Positions 34,405-44,492 are shown, numbered from the stretch's first letter. The stretch is DNA of 64,000 nt from CAWHBO01 sp963827735 (GCA_963827735.1 CAWHBO010000005.1:192524-256523); one strand, 5' to 3'. Numbers and translations: made by a program. The notes: a model not told the origin generated them from the sequence alone.

Positions 34405-34908
34405 GCGCGGTCGACCTCCCGCGGTATTTGTTATCCGATCAATGCGCCGGGTTTGCGGTCCATTATCGATGTTGAGGCAACAGCGGCCGCAGAGCCGTCC
34501 GCCTCGACGGCTTCCGCCGCTCCGGCCCGGGAACCATCGCGCCACGACGCCCAGCACAGAACCGGGAACTCTGGACCTTAACCAGCGGCCGTGCCAGCCC
34601 AACTGGACAAGCTCGTAATCGTTCTGCTGCGTTTCCTGGTGCCTGCGCTTTGGTGACCAGGCCGTACAGGTGGTGACCTGGCGTGACGACCAGTGCGATC
34701 TTACGGTCGAGTGGTCAGTTCTATTGCTTGGGCCGCGGTCGGCCCGGCAGCCTTCGGGGTCTCAGCCCAGCTCTGGAGAGGTCGCGTGATCGTGATGGGG
34801 GTGACCCTCCGGATCCTGCGAGACTGAGGCTGACCTGCCGATAGGACTGCTCGGCCTGACGCGGCTGCGGGTTCGCGCCCTGCGCCGCGGACTGACCGGG
34901 GGCTGCCG
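34405..34908. other. Divergent intergenic region, about 500 bases
   Basis: It lies between the hydrolase gene (-) and the DUF445 gene (+) and should hold both promoters. I cannot fix them in this GC-rich context. No convincing reading frame is present. Confidence 0.4.
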
Positions 34909-36201
34909 ATGGAATCTTCCGCGACGATGTCCGCTTCACACGGTATCCGCGCTCGAACGCGAGTCGGCGGAAGTGCGGGCGCGCCGCCTGGCTGCCGCGC
35001 GCCGGCGGGCTACCGCTCTCCTGGCCGGGGTGACGGTTGTGTTCGTGGCCGTGACTGTGGCCGGTGTCCACGGGACGCTGCTTGGGTACGTGCAGGCCGG
35101 CGCCGAGGCGGCCATGGTCGGAGGCGTGGCGGACTGGTTCGCGGTGACGGCTCTGTTCCGCCGTCCTCTTGGCCTGCCGATACCGCACACTGCGCTGATC
35201 GTCGAGCGCAAGGATCAGTTCGCCGCCACTCTTGGCCAGTTCGTGCAGGAGAACTTCCTCAACGGCGATGTTCTTGCCGAGCGGATCCGCTCCGCCCGGC
35301 TCGTTGCCCGCCTGGCTGCCTGGCTCGCCGACGAGGCCAACGCCGCCGGCTTCGCCGGTCACGCCGCGGATCTGGTGGTCACGGTGGCCGAGGCTCTTGC
35401 GTGATGAGGATGTCCAGCGCGTGGTCACCGCCGAGCTGACCCGGGCGGCAGACGCCGTCGAGGTGGCGCCGCTGGCTGGGCGGGCCGTGCGGGTCCTCAT
35501 GGCGGGAGGCCACCACGCCGAGTTGTTTAACGCCATCGTGTCCGGCGCCGATCGCTATCTCGCCGATCATCACACCGAGCTTCGCGAGCTGTTTGAGGCC
35601 GAGTCACCCCGCTGGGTGCCCGACGCGGTGTACCAGCGGGTCTTCGACCGCCTGTACAGCCGCCTGCGCGACAGGCTGGCGGCGATGGCGGCCGATCCGG
35701 ACGACGAAGCCCGGCACCAGTTCGAGGAATGGCTCGCCGGGCTTCCCGACCGCCTCGAGACATCCCCCGAGCTGCGCGAGCGCGGGGAGCTGCATCAAGC
35801 GCGATGTCCTGGGCAGCGCCGCGCTGCGGGACTGGTCCTCGTCGCTGTGGAAGAGGCCAAGGACACGCTCCGGACCCAGGCGGCCGACCCAGGGTCTGAG
35901 CTGCGCCGCCGGCTGGCCGGTGCGCTGGCGGCGGCAGGCGGGCGCCTTGGATCAGACCGCCGCCTCCAAGACAGCGTCGAGCGTGTCGTCGAATCAGGAG
36001 CCAGGGCACTCGCCGATCAGTTCCACGACGAGCTTCGCTGGCCTGGTCACGGGAACCATCCAGCGGTGGGACGCCGCACAGACGTCGAGCCAGCTGGAGC
36101 TGCTACTAGGACGCGACCTGCAGTTCATCCGCATCAATGGCACAGTGGTGGGAGCTGGCGTGGGCCTGGCCTTGCACGCCATCGTCCTGGCCCTGGCCTA
36201 A
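34909..36201 (+). pseudogene. DUF445 family membrane protein with several frameshifts
   Basis: Recognisable from VSALERESAEVRARRLAAAR, LLGYVQAGAEAAMVGGVADW and FAVTALFRRPLGLPIPHTAL (DUF445 N-terminal membrane region) through LIVERKDQFAATLGQFVQEN. The C-terminal signature is LELLLGRDLQFIRINGTVVG. Coding sense changes frame at about 35,395, 35,790, 35,850 and 36,040, each time without losing homologous sequence; the two middle shifts compensate each other within 60 bases. That pattern is typical of uncorrected sequencing indels, though decay is possible. The start could not be fixed; the region upstream of 34973 has no good start in the right frame. Role of the family unknown. Confidence 0.7.
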
Positions 36202-36779
36202 TCCACGCCCATCTTGAGGCGGGCCCGGTCCTGCCAGGAAGCACGTGCTTCCCGGCGCGGCAGGCACGGCTCCTTCCAAGCCCTGACGGCGCCCGCACGC
36301 GCCGTTGACGTCGAAGACGGCACCACCGTCACCGCGACGAAGCCATCGGCGGTCGTCACGCTCCCTAACCGATGATCTGCGCTCCTGCAGTGCCCGTGGC
36401 CGGCCAGACCGCTTACGCTGTACCCAGTTCGACCAGCGGACGCTGCGGCTGATCGGGCCAGCGCACCGCCAAGAGCCCGACGCCGTGGTGGCCGCAAGCC
36501 AGCGCATCGGCTGGCTCACCTGGGAGAAGTGCCACGACCTGATCAAGGCCAACTCCGGCGGCGGCTGCGCGTGGCTTGAGGCTGAGGAACGGACCGGATA
36601 ATCGGACGGCTGCTCTCCTCGCTCGGATCGCGAGCCCGGCGGGGCAACCTTCTCCAGTGCCACGATTACTTCCGGTGGAGCAAACGCAGGTCAGCACAGC
36701 AACAACTCGTCCGGCGCACGGAGCGCCTGACATCCTCAGGGCATTTTCGAGGAGTTCCGCCGCTGCGGCGAGCGCAATC
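36202..36779. other. No firm gene, about 580 bases
   Basis: A weak plus-strand stretch (36,430-36,601) reads LRLIGPAHRQEPDAVVAASQ and RIGWLTWEKCHDLIKA, which looks protein-like, but I cannot assign it or find its start. Confidence 0.35.
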
Positions 36780-37281
36780 TCACGTCCTGACGTGCGGGCG
36801 CTGCTCCGGCCGTTCCGGCGCGATGATCGTCGCCGCGGGGCCACCGTCGGATACGGTGCTCAGCCCCAGGACCTGACAGCGGGCTAGACCGTGGCGGGCC
36901 AGAAAAAAGCGGTCCACGCGCAGATCAGCGCGTCGATCAGGTCTTCGCGGTGCTTGTGGGCAGCGTCGCTGTCCGGTGACGCTTCCTCAGCCAGCTGCCT
37001 GCCGACCGGGTGGGTGTGCAGGAGGAGCGGCGGGTCAGCGGCTGCCAGCCGGCTGATCCGGCTGATGAGGATGTCGCAGTTCGCGGCGCGCTCACGTTTC
37101 CATTGGGCAGCCGCGACCCGTCGTGGCTTGCGGTGCCGTCATCGCGCGAGCACGCGTCTGCCAGCGCCAGCAGCACCGGGCGCTCGTTGCCCAATGTCGG
37201 CGAGTTCGCCCACACCCAGGTCAGCACCGCGATGCTCACCGAGGCCGCCTTTCCGGGCCCCTGGCCACGCGGGTTCCGCAT
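36780..37281 (-). pseudogene. DUF429-like (predicted RNase H-fold) protein, frameshifted fragment
   Basis: On the minus strand sense begins near 37,281 (VLTWVWANSPTLGNERPVL). It shifts frame after LLALADACSRDDGTA to VAAAQWKRERAANCDILISR and LLLHTHPVGRQLAEEA, and reaches HREDLIDALICAWTAFFW. There it shifts once more at a six-T run and reads LARHGLARCQVLGLSTVSDG to TGA at 36780. The HREDLIDALICAWTA and RHGLxRCQVLG blocks are what I associate with DUF429 proteins; I am less sure of the first part. The homopolymer position of one shift suggests a sequencing indel. Confidence 0.45.
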
Positions 37282-37470
37282 CGGCGCAGGCCGCCCGAGC
37301 CGGTCCCCTCCGGCCCGCGCCAGTGCAGCGAGCTGGTGTCCGATTCTGGGAGTGAAATGGGAGCGGCCAAGTTCCGTCAGGTGCCCTCAGGTGCGGCGAG
37401 CCGCTTCCTGTCACTGCCGCTGACCTGCGCAGACGCGTCTGGCCAGTATGGTCGAACGGATGCGTGCCTG

Positions 37471-37515
37471 GTTCGGGACGAAGAGGCCGCCGGTTCAAAT
37501 CCGGCCACCCCGACC
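37471..37515 (+). repeat. Partial tRNA-Pro(CGG) 3' end, integration (att) core copy 2
   Basis: Identical over 45 bases to 30528-30572. It again begins in the anticodon loop and lacks the 5' half of the tRNA. A terminator hairpin follows at once and an integrase 3' end lies 67 bases downstream. Confidence 0.85.
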
Positions 37516-37522
37516 AGGTCAG

Positions 37523-37554
37523 AGGCCACTTGTGAGCTTCACAGGTGGCCTTTT
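37523..37554 (+). terminator. Hairpin downstream of the tRNA-Pro remnant
   Basis: AGGCCACTTGTGA and TCACAGGTGGCCT pair with minor mismatch, followed by TTTT. Confidence 0.75.
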
Positions 37555-37581
37555 GCATGTGCTGAGTGACCAACTGAGTGA

Positions 37582-38028
37582 CTATCCGTCGGAGTCCGTG
37601 GCCGGGAAGATGCGATCCATGGCATCGGCACCGTGCAAGAGAACGGGCCGAATCTGCTTGCGGTAAACGGTCTCGGTTGTGGCAGTGCCGCTGTGCCCGA
37701 CCAGACGGGCAATGTGCTCGACCGGAACGTCGGCATCCGACATCAGCGAGACGAAGCTGTGCCGAAGTTCCCTCGGAGTCCACTCCCCGGCTCCAAGGGC
37801 GCGCCTGGCGGCGCGCCAGCACTCCGGCTCGTGCTCGCTGAAGCGCCGAAGGACGGTCATCGATACGTGGAGGCCGAAGACGGCATGTGCCTGCCTGCCG
37901 GTTCGGGCTGAGAGCGACGGGGATACCCGAGCCGCGCGGGCGGCGGGCTGTGCCCGCGCCTCTGCGCTTTGAGGGCGCCCGGCGCGGACTGGCCCGCCTC
38001 GCGTGCTCATCCCCGCGCCTGCCCGCAC
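37582..38028 (-). pseudogene. Tyrosine-type integrase, C-terminal part
   Basis: The last 100 residues are clearly a tyrosine recombinase: TPRELRHSFVSLMSDADVPV (second catalytic Arg and His), EHIARLVGHSGTATTETVYR (box with His and the catalytic Tyr) and KQIRPVLLHGADAMDRIF. The N-terminal half in this frame (MRAGAGMSTRGGPVRAGRPQ) is Arg/Ala/Pro-rich and not integrase-like, so the gene is truncated or frameshifted upstream of about 37,880. It reads toward the tRNA-Pro core, the standard int-att layout of pSAM2-like elements, which also use tRNA-Pro. Confidence 0.78.
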
Positions 38029-38486
38029 GGGGCAGCTCGCCGCAACGGAGCGGGCACATGACCGGCCAGCATTTAGCGAACAGCCGAGGGTTGACGAACA
38101 GGTGGCGGCTTCGCCGCAGAAGGCCAGCGGGGCGCTGCCCCGGACCCCGGCCCTCCCTCAGAGATGGGATCTGGTCTACCAGGTCATCCCCTCGCCCGGC
38201 CAGGCAGAGCGCTACGCCCGAACCCCCGGACAGTGCTAGGGCTCGCTTTGCTCGGCCTCCGGCAGACCCTTGCACTCCCCGGAGAACCGGGCGCAGCCCC
38301 GCAGGGTGCCCGACCGAGGAGATGACCTTCAGCCCGCCAGGTGGTGTCTGCGTGCCAGCCTTGAGTGTGATCATCCACGGCTAGATCCCGGCGCCTATCA
38401 GAAGAACGAGCGATGAGTGGATGATGCTCGTCCGGTCGCCGAACCGCCAGCTTGCGATGTGTCGTGCATCTACTTATGATGGTCAT
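38029..38486. other. No clear gene, about 460 bases
   Basis: Probably holds the decayed 5' part of the integrase and the control region of the PadR gene. A TATGAT at 38475-38480 lies seven bases before the GTG start at 38487, suggesting a nearly leaderless transcript. Confidence 0.4.
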
Positions 38487-38849
38487 GTGAGTAAGGTGCA
38501 GGGCCCGATGCGGGAGCCGACGTACTTCGTGCTGGCGTCGCTGCTGGACGGGCCGCTGCATGGTTACGCGATCATCCAACGTGCCGGGGAATTGTCGGCT
38601 GGCCGGGTCCGGCTGGCGACTGGGACGTTGTACACGGCGCTAGACCGCCTTTGCGCTGAGGGATATGTGGAGCTGGTGCGCGAGGAGATCGTGAACGGCC
38701 GGGTGCGGCGCTCGTACGGGCTGACGCCGCCTGGTGCGGGGGCGCTGCGGGCCGAGGCGGCGCGGATGGCGGAGGCGGCCCGGCTGGTGACGGACCGGGG
38801 CCGCGGGCTGCGGGCGGGCGGCGCTGCGCGGAAGGCGAGTCCGGCGTGA
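38487..38849 (+). CDS. PadR family transcriptional regulator
   Basis: 120 residues from the GTG at 38487 (VSKVQGPMREPTYFVLASLL). PadR proteins are winged-helix repressors that respond to small ligands. LDGPLHGYAIIQRAGELSAG and RVRLATGTLYTALDRLCAEG form the winged helix; YVELVREEIVNGRVRRSYGL is the wing with the conserved R-R-x-Y. The C-terminal dimerisation helix is short. The stop overlaps the GTG start of the membrane-protein gene, so the pair is translationally coupled and the regulator probably controls its own operon. Confidence 0.9.
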   Translation: MSKVQGPMREPTYFVLASLLDGPLHGYAIIQRAGELSAGRVRLATGTLYTALDRLCAEGYVELVREEIVNGRVRRSYGLTPPGAGALRAEAARMAEAARLVTDRGRGLRAGGAARKASPA

Positions 38850-39460
38850 CCGCGCTGGAGCGGCGGTGCCGGTGGCTGCTGCGCGCCTATCCCGCCTGGT
38901 ACCGGCGCAAGCGGGGCGAGGAGATGCTCGGCACCCTGCTGGAGGCCAGCCCGGCCTGGCCGGAAATGGCCTTCCGTCCGCGACGCGCGGGCCCTGGCTA
39001 TAGGAGGTCTGCGGGTCCGAGGCTGGACCTGGTCGCTGTCGATGCTGTGGGTTGCGGCTGGGGCTGTCATCACCAGCTACATCTTTTACGCCACCACCCC
39101 CAACTACATCTCGGCTGACATTTTTGGCACCGGGTTCATCGGGTACGACGCAGGTCCTGCGGCCGTGCAGATCGCCGCGGTCCTGGCACTTGCCGCCTGG
39201 CTGGCTCTCCCTCTCCCGGTGGGGATTGCCGGGCTCATCAGGTTTCGCGGCTGGCGGGCGGCCAACTGGCTCCGCGCGGCCGCGTGGGCAGGTGCGTGGA
39301 TCGCGGGCGCCGCGCTGTTGGTGCTGGCCCGTGCCTGGGGAAATTCCCCAGGGTCAGCTGGGGAGAGCTGCCAATCTGTGCGGCGTGGCTGGTACTCGGG
39401 GCCCTGATGACCTCAATACTGGCGGTGCCGGTGACGTCTGACCTGAGAGTGCCTAACTGA
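38846..39460 (+). pseudogene. Membrane protein coupled to PadR, two frameshifts
   Basis: Starts GTG in a four-base overlap with the PadR stop. ERRCRWLLRAYPAWYRRKRG and EEMLGTLLEAS are typical of actinobacterial proteins encoded after PadR. At about 38,962 sense shifts to WPSVRDARALAIGGLRVRGW and SLSMLWVAAGAVITSYIFY. A second shift near 39,358 restores GELPICAAWLVLGALMTSIL to TGA at 39460. Four membrane helices are visible across the pieces. Both shifts preserve family-like sequence, so indel errors are likely. Function unknown. Confidence 0.6.
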
Positions 39461-39900
39461 GTGATGACGACAATGCTCGTGGCCACACGCCAGCGGACGC
39501 TCATGGATATGAGCGCCCAGGTCATGCGCGGATGCTGCCACGTCATCGAAGTGCCGAAGTGCCCTCGTAATGAACAGGTCCGCAGATAACCAGTGAAGGC
39601 GCGGCCTGGCTTCTGAGTGACCAACTGCGTGACAACGGTCGCGGCGAACCGGATACCACGGGCGGACACCAGCGGACAGTCGTAGCAGGCTGGCAGGCTC
39701 ATCGTGGGTGGCGAGTGGACTCTCTGACTTGCCTGATAAGGAAGAAGTCGATGGAGGCTGAGCCGGTCAGGCGCCCTGTTCTCATTCCGAAGTTAAAAGG
39801 CTAGTTAGCACCTGGTTTACCACCCTCTCGTTGGGTAGTCCCATACACATCCGAATGGCTCGAACAGATGCAATGACGACCTATCATGTAGGATCGTGGC
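39461..39900. other. Spacer at the left edge of a lower-GC stretch
   Basis: GC content drops visibly from about 39,720. TGAGTGACCAACTGCGTGAC (39,614) echoes TGAGTGACCAACTGAGTGAC (37,563), so a short repeat links this spacer with the integrase end. No gene recognised. Confidence 0.45.
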
Positions 39901-40059
39901 ATGGTGGAGCATCCCGAACTAGAGCGTGCGCTGCTCGCATCGGTCAATGATGCGATTAACCGACTCGCGCGTGATCCCAGTGCTAGAGACTACACAACAG
40001 ATCTTGGCCACTGGCAGCGCGATCCAGAGGGGGCCTTCCGGATAGCGAGCGGCCCATAG
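39901..40059 (+). CDS. Hypothetical 52-residue protein
   Basis: ATG to TAG encodes MVEHPELERALLASVNDAIN and RLARDPSARDYTTDLGHWQR, soluble and helical. The short frame is in the lower-GC segment where chance frames are rarer. It may be the intact small gene it seems or the 5' end of a broken one; the following HEPN gene starts in another frame. Confidence 0.35.
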   Translation: MVEHPELERALLASVNDAINRLARDPSARDYTTDLGHWQRDPEGAFRIASGP

Positions 40060-40148
40060 ATTTTGGAGTCGCACCGCACTGAGCCGCCAATTCGATCTGC
40101 CTACTTGGACGGCAGTTCTTGACGTGCTTCGCTGAGATGGCAGGCTAA

Positions 40149-41280
40149 ATCGCCAACTACGATACTCTCGTTGGAACTGCGCAAAATAGTCATCGTATCG
40201 AAACAACAAGTATCGGTCGGCGTGTCCTACCACGCCCGAACGAGCTTGACCAGGTCACCGAAGCTTTCGAGAAGCACTACCAAGAGATTGAGGCTTTCCT
40301 AGCCGCAAATCAGATCGAGTACACAGTTATATGGCCGATGCCAGGCCTCACAATCGATGTGCTACCCATTCAACTAGAGGCCACGCTAGAGCTCGACGCC
40401 ATGACGGACCGCGAACTGGGGTTTGCCCTGGATACTGAGATTGTGCGTACGACATTCCCACGCGAAAGGCTCTTTAATCGAACGCCTGAACATCGTACTT
40501 GTGTGCGCTACCAGTATAGCTTGCCCAAAGTGGTCGGAGACCGGGACATAAATGAGACGCTTCGTACCGGCGAGGACATCGAGAATACGCTTCGGCATAT
40601 CGAGTTGGCATTGAAAGAGTCACTGGCGATCGTATTGCCAGATGCGATCGGGATGGCAGGCCGCTTTGGCATCTAAGCAAGCCAGGAAGCCCTCTGTCAG
40701 GAGGCATTGCCTTCCAGCAAGCTACGTTGCCACAAGGCCCGCGTCTACGCCGCGCGCATATGAGTAATAGCCAGGCTTCCGAACTGTTTGAGGTCTGGCA
40801 ATTTATACGCCAACCTGGGCTACTGCAAAGGCACAAGGGTCTAGCCTGGCCCTCCGTAGGTTGAGCTACCAGGCGCAACGAGAGCAACCCGAGGATGAGC
40901 TGCTAGACACGATGATTGCCGCCGAGGCGCTGTACCTAACAGACGTGGGTAATGAGGCAGAGCGCGGGGAACTTCGCTACCGACTTGCGCTACGCGCCGC
41001 CCTCTATAGCGGGCTAACCCGAGAGGCAGAAGTCGGATATACTGCACGCGAAGTGCTTGGAATCATGAAATCTGCCTACGATGCGCGTAGCGCGATTGCC
41101 CATGGAGGGACACCCAAACCCGGAGACATGAAAGTGCGAGGGCAGAGAGTCTCACTTGGCGAGCTTGCTAAGGCCGCAAAGTCTGTGATTACTGCTGGCT
41201 GTCGAGCCGCTCTAGCCAAAGCAGTATCTCCAGAGGGAGGCTGGCCGCCAGACTGGGATGGCTTGGCTTTGGGTGTTTGA
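40149..41280 (+). pseudogene. Apea-like HEPN domain protein, frameshifted
   Basis: Sense opens after a TAA at 40146 with RIETTSIGRRVLPRPNELDQ and FLAANQIEYTVIWPMPGLTI. It passes LELDAMTDRELGFALDTEIV and TCVRYQYSLPKVVGDRDINE, a layout I know from large HEPN proteins, and stops at 40676. After a scrambled 180 bases it resumes as LALRRLSYQAQREQPEDELL, DTMIAAEALYLTDVGNEAER and GELRYRLALRAALYSG. It ends with SAYDARSAIAHGGTPKPG, where RSAIAH is the R-x4-H motif of HEPN ribonucleases. Such genes are often part of defence or toxin loci. The lower GC than its surroundings points to acquisition. Start not found. Confidence 0.6.
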
Positions 41281-41790
41281 AAAGCTAAATCTTGCCATTA
41301 CCCCTGCTTGCGCAGCGAATCGCTTCATCGCGCCACCGGGCTCATTTGGTAGCGCGCCGCGACAAGCGCTCCGGATGACGCCAACCGAACCGAACCAGGT
41401 AGGGGAACGACCCAGTTGCCAATGCACACGTCCGATGGTGTCACGTGTTCTCGATCAGCGGCTGCGCGGCGCAGGCATGCAGTGTCAACCAACTATTTGA
41501 CATATCGCGGGGGTAGTCAGTTACAGTCGCAGCTCACCCCCGTACGGACAGATCCGAGACCGTACCCACACCGCCCGACGAGCGCAACGATCCGGCACGA
41601 ACAAATGACATACGCCGTGGTCCTGCGACTGTGCTGGCGATGCGTCCAGCTGCCTCCGTGACACCACGCCAACGGCCATGCGGGCATCCTCTGAGTCGCA
41701 GGTCAGAGGATATGGCCCAGATCGAAGGACAACTCCCTGTAAGACCGTCGCCCCGCGGATGGATGAAGGCGTAATGGGTAGTCGGCAGCT
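41281..41790. other. No clear gene, about 510 bases
   Basis: Mixed composition, returning to high GC by about 41,700. I see no coding sense or strong hairpin. Confidence 0.4.
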
Positions 41791-42096
41791 ATGGAAGATG
41801 TCCCTCCCGGGAGCCCTGACTTCGGGTCTCACGGCGCGGTCCCGCCAGGTCGGTCACCGGAGCCTGTGGAGTTCACCGAGGAGCAGAAGCGCGAAATCGC
41901 ACAAGCCCTATATCAGGCCCAGATCGAGCTGCTGCGGGCCATCGCCCGCGCGGCCGACCAGGCTGACAGTAGTTACTCGGCACGCAGCGCTGTGCGTCAT
42001 CTAACACATGCGCTGGGGACCCTGCGTGCCACCGCGGGCCGAGCTCAGTCCCGGTCGCCGTTCTTCCCGGGGCAGCCGCCATGGATCGGCCCCTAG
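41791..42096 (+). CDS. Hypothetical 101-residue protein
   Basis: The product begins MEDVPPGSPDFGSHGAVPPG, a Pro/Gly-rich tail. It then has a well-formed helical stretch (VEFTEEQKREIAQALYQAQI, ELLRAIARAADQADSSYSAR) and a basic end. Third-position GC is high, as expected for a native actinobacterial gene. No family recognised. Confidence 0.45.
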   Translation: MEDVPPGSPDFGSHGAVPPGRSPEPVEFTEEQKREIAQALYQAQIELLRAIARAADQADSSYSARSAVRHLTHALGTLRATAGRAQSRSPFFPGQPPWIGP

Positions 42097-42137
42097 CCAC
42101 CGCTCTCGGGACAAGATCAACATGCTCCTCGTTCACG

Positions 42138-42250
42138 CTGTTGAGTTGTCAAGTTTCGAGCAGACCTTGCTGACACCGGCAACCGGCGCCTAACACGCAG
42201 CTCTTGCCGTCTGCCGATCTTGCTAACGGTTTGCTGACAACGGCTGTGGA
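42138..42250. repeat. Diverged third copy of the direct repeat flanking the 44.5-kb cassette
   Basis: TGTTGAGTTGTCAAGTTTCG and the end CTTGCTAACGGTTTGCTGAC match the corresponding ends of the copies at 44382 and 45702 (TGTTTAGTTGTCAAGGCTCA; CTTGCTAACAGACTGCTAAC). The middle is diverged. As at the 45702 copy, GCAAAGCCTCCT(G/A)AAAA lies about 100 bases further right. Confidence 0.6.
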
Positions 42251-42545
42251 AACGTGGGGTTGGTCTTGGACCCCAAAAGGGAGCCAACGCGTCATGCGGC
42301 CCGGGTCAGGCGGCCTGTGATGGACCACCTCGGAGTCTGCAAAGCCTCCTAAAAATCGGAAGCAATGCCGCGTGGCCTAGCTGGCCGGGCCGGAAGCCGT
42401 ACAGCACACAAGTACAGCAACGCCATCGGCCGGGAACGACTCCGACAAGCTGCCGTGAGACAGCGACCTGCCCCAACGACCACGAATGACCTCACTGCCA
42501 GGAGTTCGCATCGAGGTGCTCACTGTGACTCGTAGTTTTATCAAG

Positions 42546-42752
42546 CTAGTGCGGACCACGCCCGGCCTTGTTGATCTTGGTGATGGCTGCGCGGAGGTCG
42601 TCGGGGATGGGGTCGGCCGCGGTGATGAGGTGGTCGCCGGCCTGGATCTGGATGGTGCGGTAGCGGCGGCTGGCTGACTGTGCGACCTGGGTGACTCGGC
42701 GGACCTCCGTGCGTGGCTCGGATAGCTCGTCAAAACGGTCAGAAGCTTCCAT
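42546..42752 (-). CDS. Hypothetical 68-residue protein
   Basis: From the ATG at 42752 the product reads MEASDRFDELSEPRTEVRRV, TQVAQSASRRYRTIQIQAGD and HLITAADPIPDDLRAAITKI to a TAG. It looks like ordinary protein with a short beta region and a C-terminal helix. The frame stays open upstream (EVDREYQRPSREVLRSWCG), so the true start may be further up. No family recognised. Confidence 0.45.
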   Translation of the reverse strand: MEASDRFDELSEPRTEVRRVTQVAQSASRRYRTIQIQAGDHLITAADPIPDDLRAAITKINKAGRGPH

Positions 42753-42872
42753 GCCACACCATGATCGCAGCACCTCACGGCTCGGGCGCTGATACTCCCG
42801 ATCGACCTCGGCGCAGACCTCCGGCTCAAAGTAATGGCCGCGTCCACGCCGACTGCCTCCGGACCAGCTGTC

Positions 42873-43685
42873 ATGAATCGCTTGGTGCCTGGCTTTCCGC
42901 TGTTCCGCGAGTCCGATCTGAAGCGAGTCGATGGCTGGGGTAGTAAGACCAGCAGCGGTAACGTCGCGCTTGTGAATTCGGACGAGCCGGACGACCACGC
43001 AGCCGAGCAGAGTCCTCGCGACCTGGAATTGGCGGTGCAGATTGCTGTCGCCTTCATAACCAACGTGCCCTATTTGTACAGTACGGAAGCAGGCCTGCTG
43101 GCGGCGAGTGCAGCTCCCATCCTGATGGCGATCGCAAATACTCGCGCCGTACAGAAGCTTGGCAGACGGCGTGCGGAGCACTCTGGCGAGACGATGCTCG
43201 ACGCCGCTGAGGCTGCCAACCTGCTGTTGCGCGAATTCCTCGACCACGCCGTCTCGGACGAGCGCCGCCAGAAGCTTCTGACCCGCACTTTGTGGATCGC
43301 TCAAGATGCCGCATTGAGAGCACGAGACGCGTCCTTGCTCGGGCTCTAGCGAATGGGGTGATGGGCGACCAAGCAAAGCTAGACGAGGAAGCACTTTTCA
43401 TACGTGCCATCGAGGACATCGATGAGATGCACATTCGCCTGCTGGGGCGGCTCGCGGGAGGCGGGCGATGGGACGCCCCCCGAGAGCATCGTAAGGGGAG
43501 ATCCCGGACTTGTCAGCGCTGGGCGTCGAGTCGCTATTGCGCACGCTAGAAGTGCATGGCATCGTCCGAACCCACCTTTCCGTCCCACCGGGGGGAGCCG
43601 TCCGCTCACTTGATCCGGTCGTATCACCACCCTCGGTGAACTCCTGCTCGGAAGGCTGGCTAACGACGGTCGAGGCCAGGCCTAG
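42873..43685 (+). pseudogene. Hypothetical protein with two or more frameshifts
   Basis: Sense begins around MNRLVPGFPLFRESDLKRVD or at the GTG at 42972 (VNSDEPDDHAAEQSPRDLEL). A possible membrane helix (TNVPYLYSTEAGLLAASAAP) is followed by a helical region (DAAEAANLLLREFLDHAVSD). Near 43,330 the frame changes to ALANGVMGDQAKLDEEALFI and RAIEDIDEMHIRLLGRLAGG. Later pieces (LSALGVESLLRTLEVHGIVR and TLGELLLGRLANDGRGQA) are in further frames, ending at 43685. No family assigned. It ends two bases before the next gene, so the two are probably an operon. Confidence 0.45.
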
Positions 43686-43687
43686 TC

Positions 43688-44244
43688 ATGACCACTCTGA
43701 TAAGGCAGCAGCTACGCCTCGGCCTCCGTGACTGGCGAGACTTCATCAGAAACAAGACCGTGGTGGGCCTCCTTGTCGCGCTCCTCGCAGTTGCCATCGG
43801 ACTCGTCTTTAATCACAAGGTGTCTTACCTGGCATTGATCGCGTGGGGCGTGGTGGTAGCAGCGGGCCTGCTATTCGCTGTCATCCGGGCGCTCACGGGC
43901 TGGAACGGCGCAACTGGCGCCCGGCAGAGAACCCGATCAAATATCCCCCAGACAGCCCGCGATACCTCTACCTCTGTATCAACTTCAAAGGACCTATCGG
44001 GCTGCGTCTGTCAAGCAATCCACCCCTGTGGTCATGCGAGGTCCGGCACAAACATGGGTGGCCGTATCGGACGAACAAGATCTTCGGCGGCGGCCAGTTG
44101 CTGTCGTGCGACTTCCCCTCCAACTTCGGTACCGCACCTCCTTTGGCCTCTGGTCGTTATGTTGTCACGTTTTACGAGCAGCCACGCGGTCGGCGGCAGC
44201 GAATCATGCACTCGTATCAGATCAAGGTGCCTGCGGAGCCGTAG
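43688..44244 (+). pseudogene. Two-helix membrane protein with a beta-rich tail, frameshifted
   Basis: The ATG at 43688 begins MTTLIRQQLRLGLRDWRDFI, followed by two membrane helices (about 26-41 and 49-67, VVGLLVALLAVAIGLVF and LALIAWGVVVAAGLLFAVI). At about 43,910 sense moves to the next frame and reads ENPIKYPPDSPRYLYLCINF, GLRLSSNPPLWSCEVRHKHG and SGRYVVTFYEQPRGRRQRIM to TAG at 44244. The tail looks like a beta sandwich facing one side of the membrane. No family recognised. Confidence 0.5.
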
Positions 44245-44381
44245 CTAGCTGTGGTCGCGTCCCCGAACGCCGCGCGGTCTCGTTCAGGCCGCGCTGCAGG
44301 AGTCGGACTACGTCGGCCAGGCTGAGACCGGCGGAGACTAGTGCGACCCCCTCGGCGCCGGGGCTAATCAGGAACGGACGC

Positions 44382-44492
44382 TCTGCGTGCAAAACGAGGA
44401 ATTCACTGTTTAGTTGTCAAGGCTCAAGCAGGCTGAGCTGCCGCTGAAGCCTGGCGATGCCGCCGCTGCAGACTCCGGCGGTCTTGCTAACA
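44382..44492. repeat. 111-bp direct repeat, left copy
   Basis: TCTGCGTGCAAAACGAGGAA to GTCTTGCTAACA. It is nearly identical to 45702-45814, differing by a small change near GCCTGG(TCG)CATGCC. It ends exactly where the inverted repeat of the cassette begins. Confidence 0.92.

Noticed and set aside
37139..38374. Long minus-strand frame (411 codons) containing WPDLNRRPLRPEPG
   Set aside because: This peptide is the classic false translation of a tRNA on the opposite strand; the frame overlaps the tRNA-Pro remnant and the integrase in another frame.
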